NCBI GenBank assembly: GCA_031553595.1
Contig: JAVBLI010000001.1
Coordinates: 1 to 64,000 of the forward strand
Length of the DNA: 64,000 bases
Direction: 5' to 3'
Origin: RGIG3701 sp031553595
GTDB taxonomy: Bacteria > Planctomycetota > Planctomycetia > Pirellulales > Thermoguttaceae
Shown one piece after another: positions 42,010 to 49,985 of the stretch. Position numbers and translations under genes: made by a program. Position 1 is the first letter of the stretch, and each line of letters opens with the position of its first letter. The notes beneath the pieces are model-generated. The model made no database searches. It was not told where the DNA came from and worked only from the letters and a program-made list of their open reading frames with translations.

Positions 42010-43479
42010 ATGAAAAAATACGCATTTTTGTCCGTGGTGTTTCTGGTGCTGGTTATGTTTGCGCTGCCTGCAGCGGGGCGGGTGTGGAAGTCCAAATCCG
42101 GCAGTTTTTCTCTGGACGCGGAGTTCGTCAGTGCGGACGCCGAGAAAGTCACTCTGAAAGATACGCAGGGAAAGACGCGCACGGTGCAGATTTCGCAGCT
42201 CAGTGACGCGGACCAGGCGTTTATTAAATCGCAGCAGAAACCGGCATCCGGCGGAAAGGCGGCGGCGGGGGAAAAGACGGTGGCGGCTGGGAAAACAGCG
42301 AAAACGGACTGGCCTCGCTTTCACGGTCTCCGCGGTGAGGGAAATATTTTTGCGGAAGAGAAGGGCCTTTTAAAGGCGTGGCCGGAGGGTGGGCCGAAAC
42401 TCCTGTGGGAGGTGGACGGGCTGGGGAGAGGTTACGCCAGCGTGACGCTTTCCGGGGATTTACTGTTCACGGCGGGAAGTGCGGACGGCCGGGCGGTGGT
42501 GCAGGCGAGGAAAATTTCGGACGGCTCCCTGGTCTGGAAAACGGATGCGGGCGAGGACTGGACGGGCCATTTCGAGCATGTTCGCAGCACACCCACGGTG
42601 GATGCTGACCGCGTGTATTACCTGGCTCCGAAAGGTGATCTGGCGTGCATGAATGTGAAGGACGGGAAAATCGTCTGGCAGCGGAACATCCTGAAAGATT
42701 TTGAAGGCGGCCTCAGCACATGGGCCATGGCGGAATCTCCGCTGGTGGAAGGAAACACGCTCATCTGCACGCCCGGCGGCAAAAAAGGCATGATCGTCGG
42801 CCTAAATAAACTCACCGGGAAAACAGCGTGGGTTTCGGATCCCGCGGAGCATAATGCCGCGTATTCGTCCCTCGTGCCGCTGACCGTGGGGAAGCTGAAC
42901 ATGCTGCTGACCTTCTCCGAAAAAGAATTCCTCGCTTATGACGCGGACACCGGGAAAAAACTTTTCGCTTACCCCCGCGAAACGAATTACGGTGTGAACG
43001 CCACGGACGCGGTTTACCATGACGGCATGATTTTCCTCACGTCCGGGTACGGAATGGAATCCGAAATGGTGAAGCTGACCGTGAAAGGGAAGACGGCGAG
43101 CGTGGAAAAAGTGTGGGGCACACGCGAAATGGATAATCAGCACGGCGGCGTGGTGCGCGTGGGCGAAAATATTTATAGCGCGTGCCAGAATCATAACGGC
43201 GGCGCTTGGGTGTGTCTGGACTGGAAAACCGGCGAAAAACGCTGGGCGGACCGCACGATTCAGCGCGGCTCGGTGGCGTACGCGGACGGAATGCTGTTCC
43301 TCTGGGGCGAAAAAAATCAGATGGGCCTGGCGGTCGCGGATCCGAAAGCGTGTAATGTGACCGGAAATTTCCGCGTTCCGGAGGGCGGAGACGGAAACAG
43401 CTGGGCGCATCCCCTGGTGTCTGACGGAAAATTATATTTGCGTCACGCGGATAAGTTATTCGTGTACCAGGTAAAATGA
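42010..43479 (+). CDS. Exported SHD1-domain protein with PQQ-like beta-propeller
   Basis: 489 residues from ATG 42010 (GGAAAT upstream; an in-frame start at 41953 is inside AT-rich leader). Signal peptide YAFLSVVFLVLVMFALPAAG. Residues about 25-75 resemble the SLA1 homology domain 1 found in many planctomycete exported proteins (RVWKSKSGSFSLDAEFVSAD; VQISQLSDADQAFI). After a short Lys/Ala linker the rest is an outer-membrane BamB/PQQ-type propeller: DWPRFHGLRGEGN, KISDGSLVWKTDAGEDW, NVKDGKIVWQRNI, DWKTGEKRWADRTIQRG. Such proteins are common and of unclear function. Next gene starts 51 bases later. Confidence 0.88.
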   Translation: MKKYAFLSVVFLVLVMFALPAAGRVWKSKSGSFSLDAEFVSADAEKVTLKDTQGKTRTVQISQLSDADQAFIKSQQKPASGGKAAAGEKTVAAGKTAKTDWPRFHGLRGEGNIFAEEKGLLKAWPEGGPKLLWEVDGLGRGYASVTLSGDLLFTAGSADGRAVVQARKISDGSLVWKTDAGEDWTGHFEHVRSTPTVDADRVYYLAPKGDLACMNVKDGKIVWQRNILKDFEGGLSTWAMAESPLVEGNTLICTPGGKKGMIVGLNKLTGKTAWVSDPAEHNAAYSSLVPLTVGKLNMLLTFSEKEFLAYDADTGKKLFAYPRETNYGVNATDAVYHDGMIFLTSGYGMESEMVKLTVKGKTASVEKVWGTREMDNQHGGVVRVGENIYSACQNHNGGAWVCLDWKTGEKRWADRTIQRGSVAYADGMLFLWGEKNQMGLAVADPKACNVTGNFRVPEGGDGNSWAHPLVSDGKLYLRHADKLFVYQVK

Positions 43480-43530
43480 ACGCGGCATGGGCCGTGAGTG
43501 CCCCGCCGCCGGCAGTGAAAGGAAAATCGT

Positions 43531-44478
43531 ATGCATGAGCACCAGCTGCGCATTCTTTTCGTGGGGGACGCCCAGCGCGAGGAATTCCAGCTGGTGTGGG
43601 AGCGGCTGTCGGAATATTTTCAGACGGCTGCCGCTTTAAAAATGGATATTCAGGAAGTTCTGGCGGACTTTCCGGAAGCGGACGGAAACGCGGAGTCCGC
43701 GGAGATGACGGCTCCGGACGTGATTCTGTTTCTCCAGTCTTTCCCGGGTGAGTTTTTGCAGGAGGAAGTGGAGCTGTTGCGCCGGCGGTTTCCGCTTGCG
43801 CCGGTGGCCGTGATTTACGGAAGCTGGTGTGAGGGAGAACAGCGGACGGGGAAGCCGGTGACGGATGTGCCGCGGTTTCACTGGGCGCAGTGGGTGATGG
43901 GCGGGCCGCGCGAGCTGGAGGCGTTTTTCCGCGGCGAGCTTTCCGTTTTTTCCCTGCCCGTGACGCTTTCTCTGGAAGAGCGGTTTTTGTGGCGCGACAC
44001 GCTGGAAAAAACGCGGAATGACGCGGCACCGGAGCGTTTTTTGCACGAGGAAGCGGCCGAATTTTGCCGAAATAAGAAGGAGCCACTCTCGGTTTTCGTG
44101 TATTCGCCGGAGGTGGAGCAGGCGGACGTCCTGATGAACCTGTTTCGGAAAGATGAAACGCTCCGGCACATGTTAAAATGCACGCATTTTGCAGATTTTC
44201 ATGACGCCGCGCTGACGCCGCCGGATTTCGTGCTGGCGGATTTTGTGGAATTTAACGCGGAGTCCCGGGACGCGTTTTTGGCTTTAAAACGCCGGTATCC
44301 CCACGCTGTTTTTTACGTTTTTTGCGAATTTCCGCGTATCGCGCACTGGCGGTGGCTGGAGCAGCACGGCGTGCGAAATATTTTCAGTAAACCTTTTCCC
44401 GTCACCGATTTTCTTGTGAACTTTCTCCCTGAATTACGCGTCAAAATATTATCTCCATTTCTCATTCCTCATTCCTAA
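43531..44478 (+). CDS. Unknown protein with receiver-like architecture
   Basis: 315 residues, cytoplasmic, no convincing family match. Two segments recall response-regulator receiver folds: residues 1-100 (LRILFVGDAQREEFQLVW; then APDVILFLQSFPGEFLQEEV) and residues about 190-310 (LSVFVYSPEVEQADVLMNL; DFVLADFVEFNAESRDAF; NIFSKPFPVTDFLVNFL). The last contains the Lys-Pro-Phe pattern of receiver domains, but a phosphorylatable aspartate is not evident at the expected positions. So it may be a tandem pseudo-receiver. The stop codon is in a heptamer array and only 12 bases separate it from the giant membrane protein gene, which suggests one operon. Confidence 0.6.
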   Translation: MHEHQLRILFVGDAQREEFQLVWERLSEYFQTAAALKMDIQEVLADFPEADGNAESAEMTAPDVILFLQSFPGEFLQEEVELLRRRFPLAPVAVIYGSWCEGEQRTGKPVTDVPRFHWAQWVMGGPRELEAFFRGELSVFSLPVTLSLEERFLWRDTLEKTRNDAAPERFLHEEAAEFCRNKKEPLSVFVYSPEVEQADVLMNLFRKDETLRHMLKCTHFADFHDAALTPPDFVLADFVEFNAESRDAFLALKRRYPHAVFYVFCEFPRIAHWRWLEQHGVRNIFSKPFPVTDFLVNFLPELRVKILSPFLIPHS

Positions 44479-44490
44479 TTCCTCATTTTC
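44456..44490. repeat. Heptanucleotide array, CATTCCT type
   Basis: CATTTCT, CATTCCT, CATTCCT, AATTCCT and CATTTTC run in perfect phase right up to the ATG at 44491; the upstream gene's TAA stop is within it. There is no ribosome site before the downstream gene. Confidence 0.8.
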
Positions 44491-47400
44491 ATGTCCCGCG
44501 CCATTCCCCCGTCCTTACCGAAAACGCACGCCGCGGCGGAACACGTTTCGCTGGTGGACGAGACGCTTTTCGCCGCCCAGAAAAAGGTGTGGAATGTGGA
44601 GGTGACGGTGGCGGTTCTGCTTTTTTTGACGGGGGCGCTGGCATTTTTCCTGCTGGTGGTGCTTCTGGATCACTGGGTGATGCCCGGCGGACTGGGAATT
44701 TTCGGCCGCGTGCTTCTGTGGCTGGGATTTTTCGCGGGCACGGCCATTTACGTCCGCCGCCGTGTGTTACCGCTGCTGAAAAGTCGGGTGCATCCGTATT
44801 ACGCTGCGGCGGTGGTGGAGGAAAATCTTCCGGGAATTAAAAATGCCCTGCTGAATCTGGTGTTTTTGCGCCGTGAGCTGGCCCCACTGACGGCCGCGGA
44901 GCGTGAGGATCCGCAGCAGGTGATGAATCAGCGCGTGCTCTTATCCCTGGAACGGCAGACCGCCGGGCGGGTGCGGAATGTGGAGCTGGGCGCGACTGTG
45001 GATCACGCGGCGGTGTTGCACACGGGATACGTTTTCGCGGCGGTATTTTTGCTGTGTTTTTTTTACTTCATCCTGTCCCCGAAAAGTTCTTTTGCGTCTC
45101 TGGGGCGCATGTTCTTCCCGTGGGCGAATATCCCGGCTCCCACGCGTGTGGTGTTTTTGGAAATCACGCCGGGGGACGCCACGATTTTTCAGGGGGAAAC
45201 GCTCCCGGTTTCCGTCCGCATGAAGCATCTCCGGGACGCGGAGCCAGTGACGCTTTATTTTAGCACACAGGACGGCCAGGTGCGGGATGTGGCGGTGATG
45301 ATGCAGCCTGCCACGGAAGAAACGGAGTCTGGGCGCGGTGGAAATGGAACGAAAAACGCGTTTCACGCCGTGCTGGGCGGGACGGATGGAATTCAGCAGA
45401 CGCTCACGTGGCGGATTTCGGCCGGGGACTGTGTTTCGCAGACGTTCCGGGTTTATGTGAAACCGCCGCTGAGTATCACGCCGGAAAAAATCGTGCTCAT
45501 CCCGCCAGCTTACACGGACATTCCGCCGTCCGAGCAAAAAATGGGGGACATAAAAGCCCCGGACGGGACACGTGTGCGTCTGACGGCCTGCGCAAATCAG
45601 CCCGTGCGGCAGGCGCAACTGGTGTTTCACTCCGCAGACGCCCAAAAACCGGAGGAGATTCTGCTCATGAAGCCGGTTTCCGGCAGTTCCGGGAATGCGG
45701 CACAGCCCAGCACGCCGGAACCGGAACGCTGCACGCGTGTGGAGGCGGAATTCACGCTGCGAATGTCCCCCCAGCAGCCGCTGATGCCGGAATTTGCCGC
45801 GTACGAAATCCGTTTTCAGACGCCGGACGGGGCGTGGAGTGGGAACGCGGTGCGGCACTGGATTCAGGTGACGCCGGATGTCCCGCCGGTGGTCACGCTT
45901 CTGGATGCGCCGGAGGACGGGGCGGTTTTTCCCGTGAACGGAAAAATGACGCTTCACATCCGGGCGGAGGACACGGATTATGCGCTGCGGGGCGTGGCGT
46001 TTTACGCGAGCTGGAATGGCCGGCTGCTGAAAATTCCGCCGATTTTGAACATTCCACTGGACCGGCCGGGGATGAAAACGCCATTTCAGACCGTTTGGCA
46101 GTGGTCGCCCGCGGCGTACCACCTGAAACCGGGGGATGAAATTCTCTGGTGGGTGGAGGTGGCGGATAATCGTCAGCCGGCGGCGAATCGCGCCCGCACG
46201 GAGTCCCGGATCCTGAAAATCGCCGCGCCGGGAAATGAAACGGCGGGGCCCGCGCCGGCGCTGACGCCGGATAAAAATGAGGGGGAGGAAGCGAAAAATC
46301 CCGCCGCGGTGGGGCGTACGCCGGACGCGGATGGTGGAGAGAATCCGCCGGGAATGGAGCATTCCGCCGGCCCGGGCAGGAACGGCACGCCGGAACCTCA
46401 GGAAAAAATGCGAGGCCCGGAATCTCCGGAAACGCAGCCGCAGGGCTCACCCGGTGATGGGGGAGAAAATACGCGTCCGGAGCCCGGCGCGGAGGCAGCG
46501 CACACGCTTTTAGGTTCGGGGGAGGCGGAAGCTGGTGAAAATACAGGGCGTGAGGCGGATGACGGCGAAGAATCGGGCGCGGGAGCCCGGGAAGGCCGAA
46601 AAGGCGGGAAAGGAGAGACCGCGGAGCTTTCTGAAAATGAAAGTGGTGAAAGCGGCGAGCTGGGTGAAAATTCCGGAGAAAATCCTGCGAACAGCAAAAA
46701 TCATGGTGGTCATTCAGACAAAAATAAACCGCCGCTGGCGCCGGAAGGTTATGATCCGCTGGCGCCGCGAAAGTCGGGGGAAGACGCGGGCAGTGGGAAA
46801 GACACGGATGCCGGAAAGCCGCCCGAGGAAGGTTCTGCGGAGAATTCCGGAGAAAATCCAGGGGAAAATACGCAGGCGGATGGAGCCGGGCAAAAACCGA
46901 AAAATGACGCGGGCGGTACAGGTGATCCGCAGACCGGCGAAGGAAATGCTGAAAGAAACCCGGGTGGAAACCAGAAAAAAAACGGGAATGGCCGGCGTCA
47001 GGGTGAGCCTGGAAGTGCTGGAAATGCTGCGGACGAAATGCCGGAGAAAGCCGGAGAAAAAAACACGGGCGGCAGCGGCGGTGATTCCGGTGCACAGGAA
47101 AATCAGACCGGGACAGGTGAAAAACAGGATTCCGGGAGTTCTGAAAATTCACGTGGCGGTGAATCCAGAAAAACGGGACGTTCTGGAGATTCCGGAAATT
47201 CCGAAACGCCGGAAAGTGAATCCGCAGGGCCCGGCGATTCCCCCTCTGACGCGGCAGGCGGAAAGGAACGAAATTCGCCTGGCCAGGAAACTTCCGGCGG
47301 AAAAGGCACACGCCCGGAGAGTATGCCGGACGCCGTGCCCACGAAAGTTGACTCCTCCACGGATCCGGGAGCGGCTTTCGAAGAAATTTTGCGTCACCGC

Positions 47401-48486
47401 AGTCAGGCGGAGGCCGGCGGAAAGCAGGAAAATCCCGGAAATCCCCAGCAACCGGAACCGGGTGGCGAAATGCCTCCGGACGCCGAGCTTCAGGACGCGG
47501 AAAACCCCGCTTCTCCTTCCGCCGAGGGAAATGAGCATCAGGGGACGCGGGAGGACGGAAAATCCTCGGATCGGGACGGAAAGGATTCCACGAATTCCGG
47601 GCAGGACATGAAAGCCCGTGACCAGCGGGGGGCTGATAACTCGGCGGAAAGTGAGCCCCAGGCGGCGGGCAACAAAAATAAAGGCGGAAATCGCAGCGGC
47701 GGCTCTGAAAATTCGGATCGGCAGGGTCTGGGACGGGACGGGAGTAACACGCCGAATGAGGAGGGTGCGCCCCAGGGCAGCGGCGGACAGGGCCCCACGG
47801 GCGCGAAAGGCGGGCAGGGCACGCTCAGTGATGAACCCACGGGCGTTTCGGATCCCCAGCAGCGTGCCGGGGACGGCTCCCAGACGAAACCGAATAAAGC
47901 CGGCGAGTATTCCGGTTCCTCGCAGCAGAGCCCGGATAAACCCACCACTGGCGCGGCGCCACCGCCGGACACGTCCGCTGCGCCGGAAACTTCCCCGGAC
48001 CAGAAAAAAGGAAATCGCCCTTCCGGCGGAACCGGCATGGGCATGCGTCATGAAGGGGATGCGGGGCGGACGCCTCCCTCCGCAGAAGAGGTGGCGGCGG
48101 CGGACGCGGCCAATCTGGAATACGCGAAAAAGCAGACCATCCTTGCCCTGGAGCATTTACGCCATGAGATTCAGGAGGAGGACTCCGATTTACTGCGAAA
48201 TCTCGGCTGGTCGCGCGAAGAGGCGGCGGCTTTCCTCAAAAAATGGAACGCCATGCACCGCAGCGCGGAGAAAACCGGCACCCGCGGCGACGAATCCCGT
48301 GAAACGCTTTCCCGCTCCCTGCGAAATCTCGGCCTGACGCCCGCCTCCGCCACTTTTTCGGCCGGAACGTACACGGAAACGAAACGCCCGGACGTCCGCG
48401 GCGCTCTCCGTGTCCCTCCGCCGGACGCCTGGGCCGAGCAGGCCGACGCTTACTCAAAAAGCGTGGCGGCAGGCGTTACAAAATGA
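44491..48486 (+). CDS. Giant membrane protein with a ~600-residue disordered region
   Basis: 1331 residues. The N-terminal part has two adjacent membrane helices at about 38-58 and 68-88, a third at about 176-196, then extracytoplasmic beta-sandwich-like domains (RVVFLEITPGDATIFQGETL; PPSEQKMGDIKAPDGTRVRL). This is reminiscent of planctomycete DUF4175-like proteins found with MoxR/DUF58 gene sets. Residues about 590-1205 consist almost entirely of Gly, Glu, Asn, Ser, Pro, Asp, Lys and Gln without hydrophobic runs. The last 110 residues fold again: AKKQTILALEHLRHEIQEED, RNLGWSREEAAAFLKKWNAM and a tail GALRVPPPDAWAEQADAYSK. Function unknown. It is convergent with apbE2. Confidence 0.75.
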   Translation: MSRAIPPSLPKTHAAAEHVSLVDETLFAAQKKVWNVEVTVAVLLFLTGALAFFLLVVLLDHWVMPGGLGIFGRVLLWLGFFAGTAIYVRRRVLPLLKSRVHPYYAAAVVEENLPGIKNALLNLVFLRRELAPLTAAEREDPQQVMNQRVLLSLERQTAGRVRNVELGATVDHAAVLHTGYVFAAVFLLCFFYFILSPKSSFASLGRMFFPWANIPAPTRVVFLEITPGDATIFQGETLPVSVRMKHLRDAEPVTLYFSTQDGQVRDVAVMMQPATEETESGRGGNGTKNAFHAVLGGTDGIQQTLTWRISAGDCVSQTFRVYVKPPLSITPEKIVLIPPAYTDIPPSEQKMGDIKAPDGTRVRLTACANQPVRQAQLVFHSADAQKPEEILLMKPVSGSSGNAAQPSTPEPERCTRVEAEFTLRMSPQQPLMPEFAAYEIRFQTPDGAWSGNAVRHWIQVTPDVPPVVTLLDAPEDGAVFPVNGKMTLHIRAEDTDYALRGVAFYASWNGRLLKIPPILNIPLDRPGMKTPFQTVWQWSPAAYHLKPGDEILWWVEVADNRQPAANRARTESRILKIAAPGNETAGPAPALTPDKNEGEEAKNPAAVGRTPDADGGENPPGMEHSAGPGRNGTPEPQEKMRGPESPETQPQGSPGDGGENTRPEPGAEAAHTLLGSGEAEAGENTGREADDGEESGAGAREGRKGGKGETAELSENESGESGELGENSGENPANSKNHGGHSDKNKPPLAPEGYDPLAPRKSGEDAGSGKDTDAGKPPEEGSAENSGENPGENTQADGAGQKPKNDAGGTGDPQTGEGNAERNPGGNQKKNGNGRRQGEPGSAGNAADEMPEKAGEKNTGGSGGDSGAQENQTGTGEKQDSGSSENSRGGESRKTGRSGDSGNSETPESESAGPGDSPSDAAGGKERNSPGQETSGGKGTRPESMPDAVPTKVDSSTDPGAAFEEILRHRSQAEAGGKQENPGNPQQPEPGGEMPPDAELQDAENPASPSAEGNEHQGTREDGKSSDRDGKDSTNSGQDMKARDQRGADNSAESEPQAAGNKNKGGNRSGGSENSDRQGLGRDGSNTPNEEGAPQGSGGQGPTGAKGGQGTLSDEPTGVSDPQQRAGDGSQTKPNKAGEYSGSSQQSPDKPTTGAAPPPDTSAAPETSPDQKKGNRPSGGTGMGMRHEGDAGRTPPSAEEVAAADAANLEYAKKQTILALEHLRHEIQEEDSDLLRNLGWSREEAAAFLKKWNAMHRSAEKTGTRGDESRETLSRSLRNLGLTPASATFSAGTYTETKRPDVRGALRVPPPDAWAEQADAYSKSVAAGVTK

Positions 48487-48503
48487 GAAATGAGAAATGA
48501 AAG
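48483..48503. repeat. Heptanucleotide array, ATGAGAA type
   Basis: ATGAGAA, ATGAGAA and ATGAAAG starting at the stop codon of the giant gene. It is roughly the reverse complement of the array at 48523, so the convergent gap could fold into a weak hairpin. Confidence 0.7.
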
Positions 48504-48521
48504 AAGGAGCCGGAACGAACA

Positions 48522-49853
48522 TCATTCCTCATCTCTCGCTCCTAATTCCTCATTTTCCTCCACCGGGCGGATGGTTTTAATGAGTTGCTCGCGCTCCGCT
48601 TCCATGGCACGGGCGGATTTACAGGCGCACATCATTTTTCGCCGCCCGAGCAGATGATTCAGGCCCACGGCGAGGAAAAAAAGTCCGAAAAAGAGGATGC
48701 TGATGATCACCACGCCCAATATTTTGCCGCCATGCCCGGTGGCCGAGACGCGGGGTTCTCCGTAAATGTCCGAAGTTTCCCGGGGCAGCGCCACCAGCGG
48801 GAAATTCTGGCAAATCGCGCTGACTTCCGGCCCGTCCGGCGGAAGCGGTTTTTCCGTATTTTTCATCAGAAACGCCACCCGCAGCGGCGGATTCTGCTGT
48901 GCGGCACATTTTGGCCCTTCCACCTCCCCCAGCACGCTCAGCGCCGTGGCCCATGCGTCCGCCTCCATGCACGTCTCGGCCACCACGGAAACTTCCAGCA
49001 GCTGATTTTCCACCGGCCGGCCCGTCCGCGGGTCAATAATGTGAGACGCCCGTTTTCCACCGCTCATGGCCTTAAAATTCCGGTACCCGCCGGAAGATGC
49101 CAGACTTTCATTCTCCAGCTGCACCGCGCCGTAAAGCGGCCCGTCCGGGTGTAAAGGATCTTCGATTCCGATTCGCCACGGCCGACCGTCCTCCTTTTTC
49201 TCCCCCACACGGACTTCCCCGCCGACCTCCACCATGAACCGCGTTACGCCCGCCGCCAGCAACGCCTCCGCCACCTGATCCACGGCATACCCTTTCGCGA
49301 TACTCGAAAGATCCACATAAAGCCCCGCTTTTTTCCGCTTCAGCAGGGGCGTGCCGTCCTTCGCCGGGTAAATTTCCAGGAACTTCCACCCGATTTTTTC
49401 CTTCACGGCCGCAATTTTCGCATCCGCCGGCGGCACGAAATCTTCCTCCTCTTCTCGTGGCCCGAATTTCCACACATTCACCAGCGGCCCCACCGTCACG
49501 TCATACGCCCCGCCCGTTTTCCGCGAAACTTCCAGCGCCGCCGTCAGCACTTTCGCCAGTTCCGGCGAGAGCGGAATGTCCTGCGAAATATCCTCCGTGG
49601 CGTTTATACGCGAAAGCTCCGAATCCTTTTTCCACGTGGACATCCGGCGGTCCACCGCGTCCAGCACCGCCTGAATTTCCTCCTGCGTCACCGTTTTTCC
49701 AGCATCCTCCGGCGGCAGTGTCGCCCGCCACCCCGTTCCCATGCTCATGCCATGATACGTGGTATCCATCAGCATCAGCCCACGCGAGAAAACCGGGGTT
49801 ACGCAAAACAGGCAAAAAATGCCGCATAAAAACGGGATGAAAAAACGCATCAT
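48522..49853 (-). CDS. apbE: FAD:protein FMN transferase with C-terminal membrane/Cys tail
   Basis: 443 residues, signal peptide FFIPFLCGIFCLFCVTPVFS. ApbE motifs: GMSMGTGWRATL, FSELSRINAT-like SELSRINATED, GGAYDVTVGPLVNVWKFGP, VDLSSIAKGYAVDQVAEAL, FMVEVGGEVRVG, LASSGGYRNF, HIIDPRTGRPVENQ and DAWATALSVLGE. After residue 345 it has an extension absent from the first ApbE (14420): a membrane helix at about 377-402 followed by GRRKMMCACKSA (Cys409, Cys411). A single helix followed by a Cys motif recalls NqrM, the Na+-NQR maturation factor, but the match is too weak to assign. The last codons lie within a heptamer array. Confidence 0.9.
   Translation of the reverse strand: MMRFFIPFLCGIFCLFCVTPVFSRGLMLMDTTYHGMSMGTGWRATLPPEDAGKTVTQEEIQAVLDAVDRRMSTWKKDSELSRINATEDISQDIPLSPELAKVLTAALEVSRKTGGAYDVTVGPLVNVWKFGPREEEEDFVPPADAKIAAVKEKIGWKFLEIYPAKDGTPLLKRKKAGLYVDLSSIAKGYAVDQVAEALLAAGVTRFMVEVGGEVRVGEKKEDGRPWRIGIEDPLHPDGPLYGAVQLENESLASSGGYRNFKAMSGGKRASHIIDPRTGRPVENQLLEVSVVAETCMEADAWATALSVLGEVEGPKCAAQQNPPLRVAFLMKNTEKPLPPDGPEVSAICQNFPLVALPRETSDIYGEPRVSATGHGGKILGVVIISILFFGLFFLAVGLNHLLGRRKMMCACKSARAMEAEREQLIKTIRPVEENEELGARDEE
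48523..48557. repeat. Heptanucleotide array inside the 3' end of apbE2
   Basis: CATTCCT, CATCTCT, CGCTCCT, AATTCCT and CATTTTC in exact phase. On the minus strand it encodes the last residues and stop of the ApbE paralogue, and it is nearly the same array as at 44456 four kilobases away. Confidence 0.75.
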
Positions 49854-49985
49854 GACGCACCGCTTTCCGGGAAAAGGAAAAAAATGGCAAAAAAAATCGC
49901 TGAACGCGTCTATTATACCTTTTTCAGCCCGGCAAAAGAACCCCCGGGCGTGTCAGATTTTATCCGTTATGAAAAACCTACGGCC

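Noticed and set aside
44941..48156. Several long frames on both strands over the giant membrane protein
   Set aside because: They are Arg/Pro-rich shadows of the polar repeat region; the plus-strand 1331-residue frame has membrane helices and a conserved-looking C-terminus.
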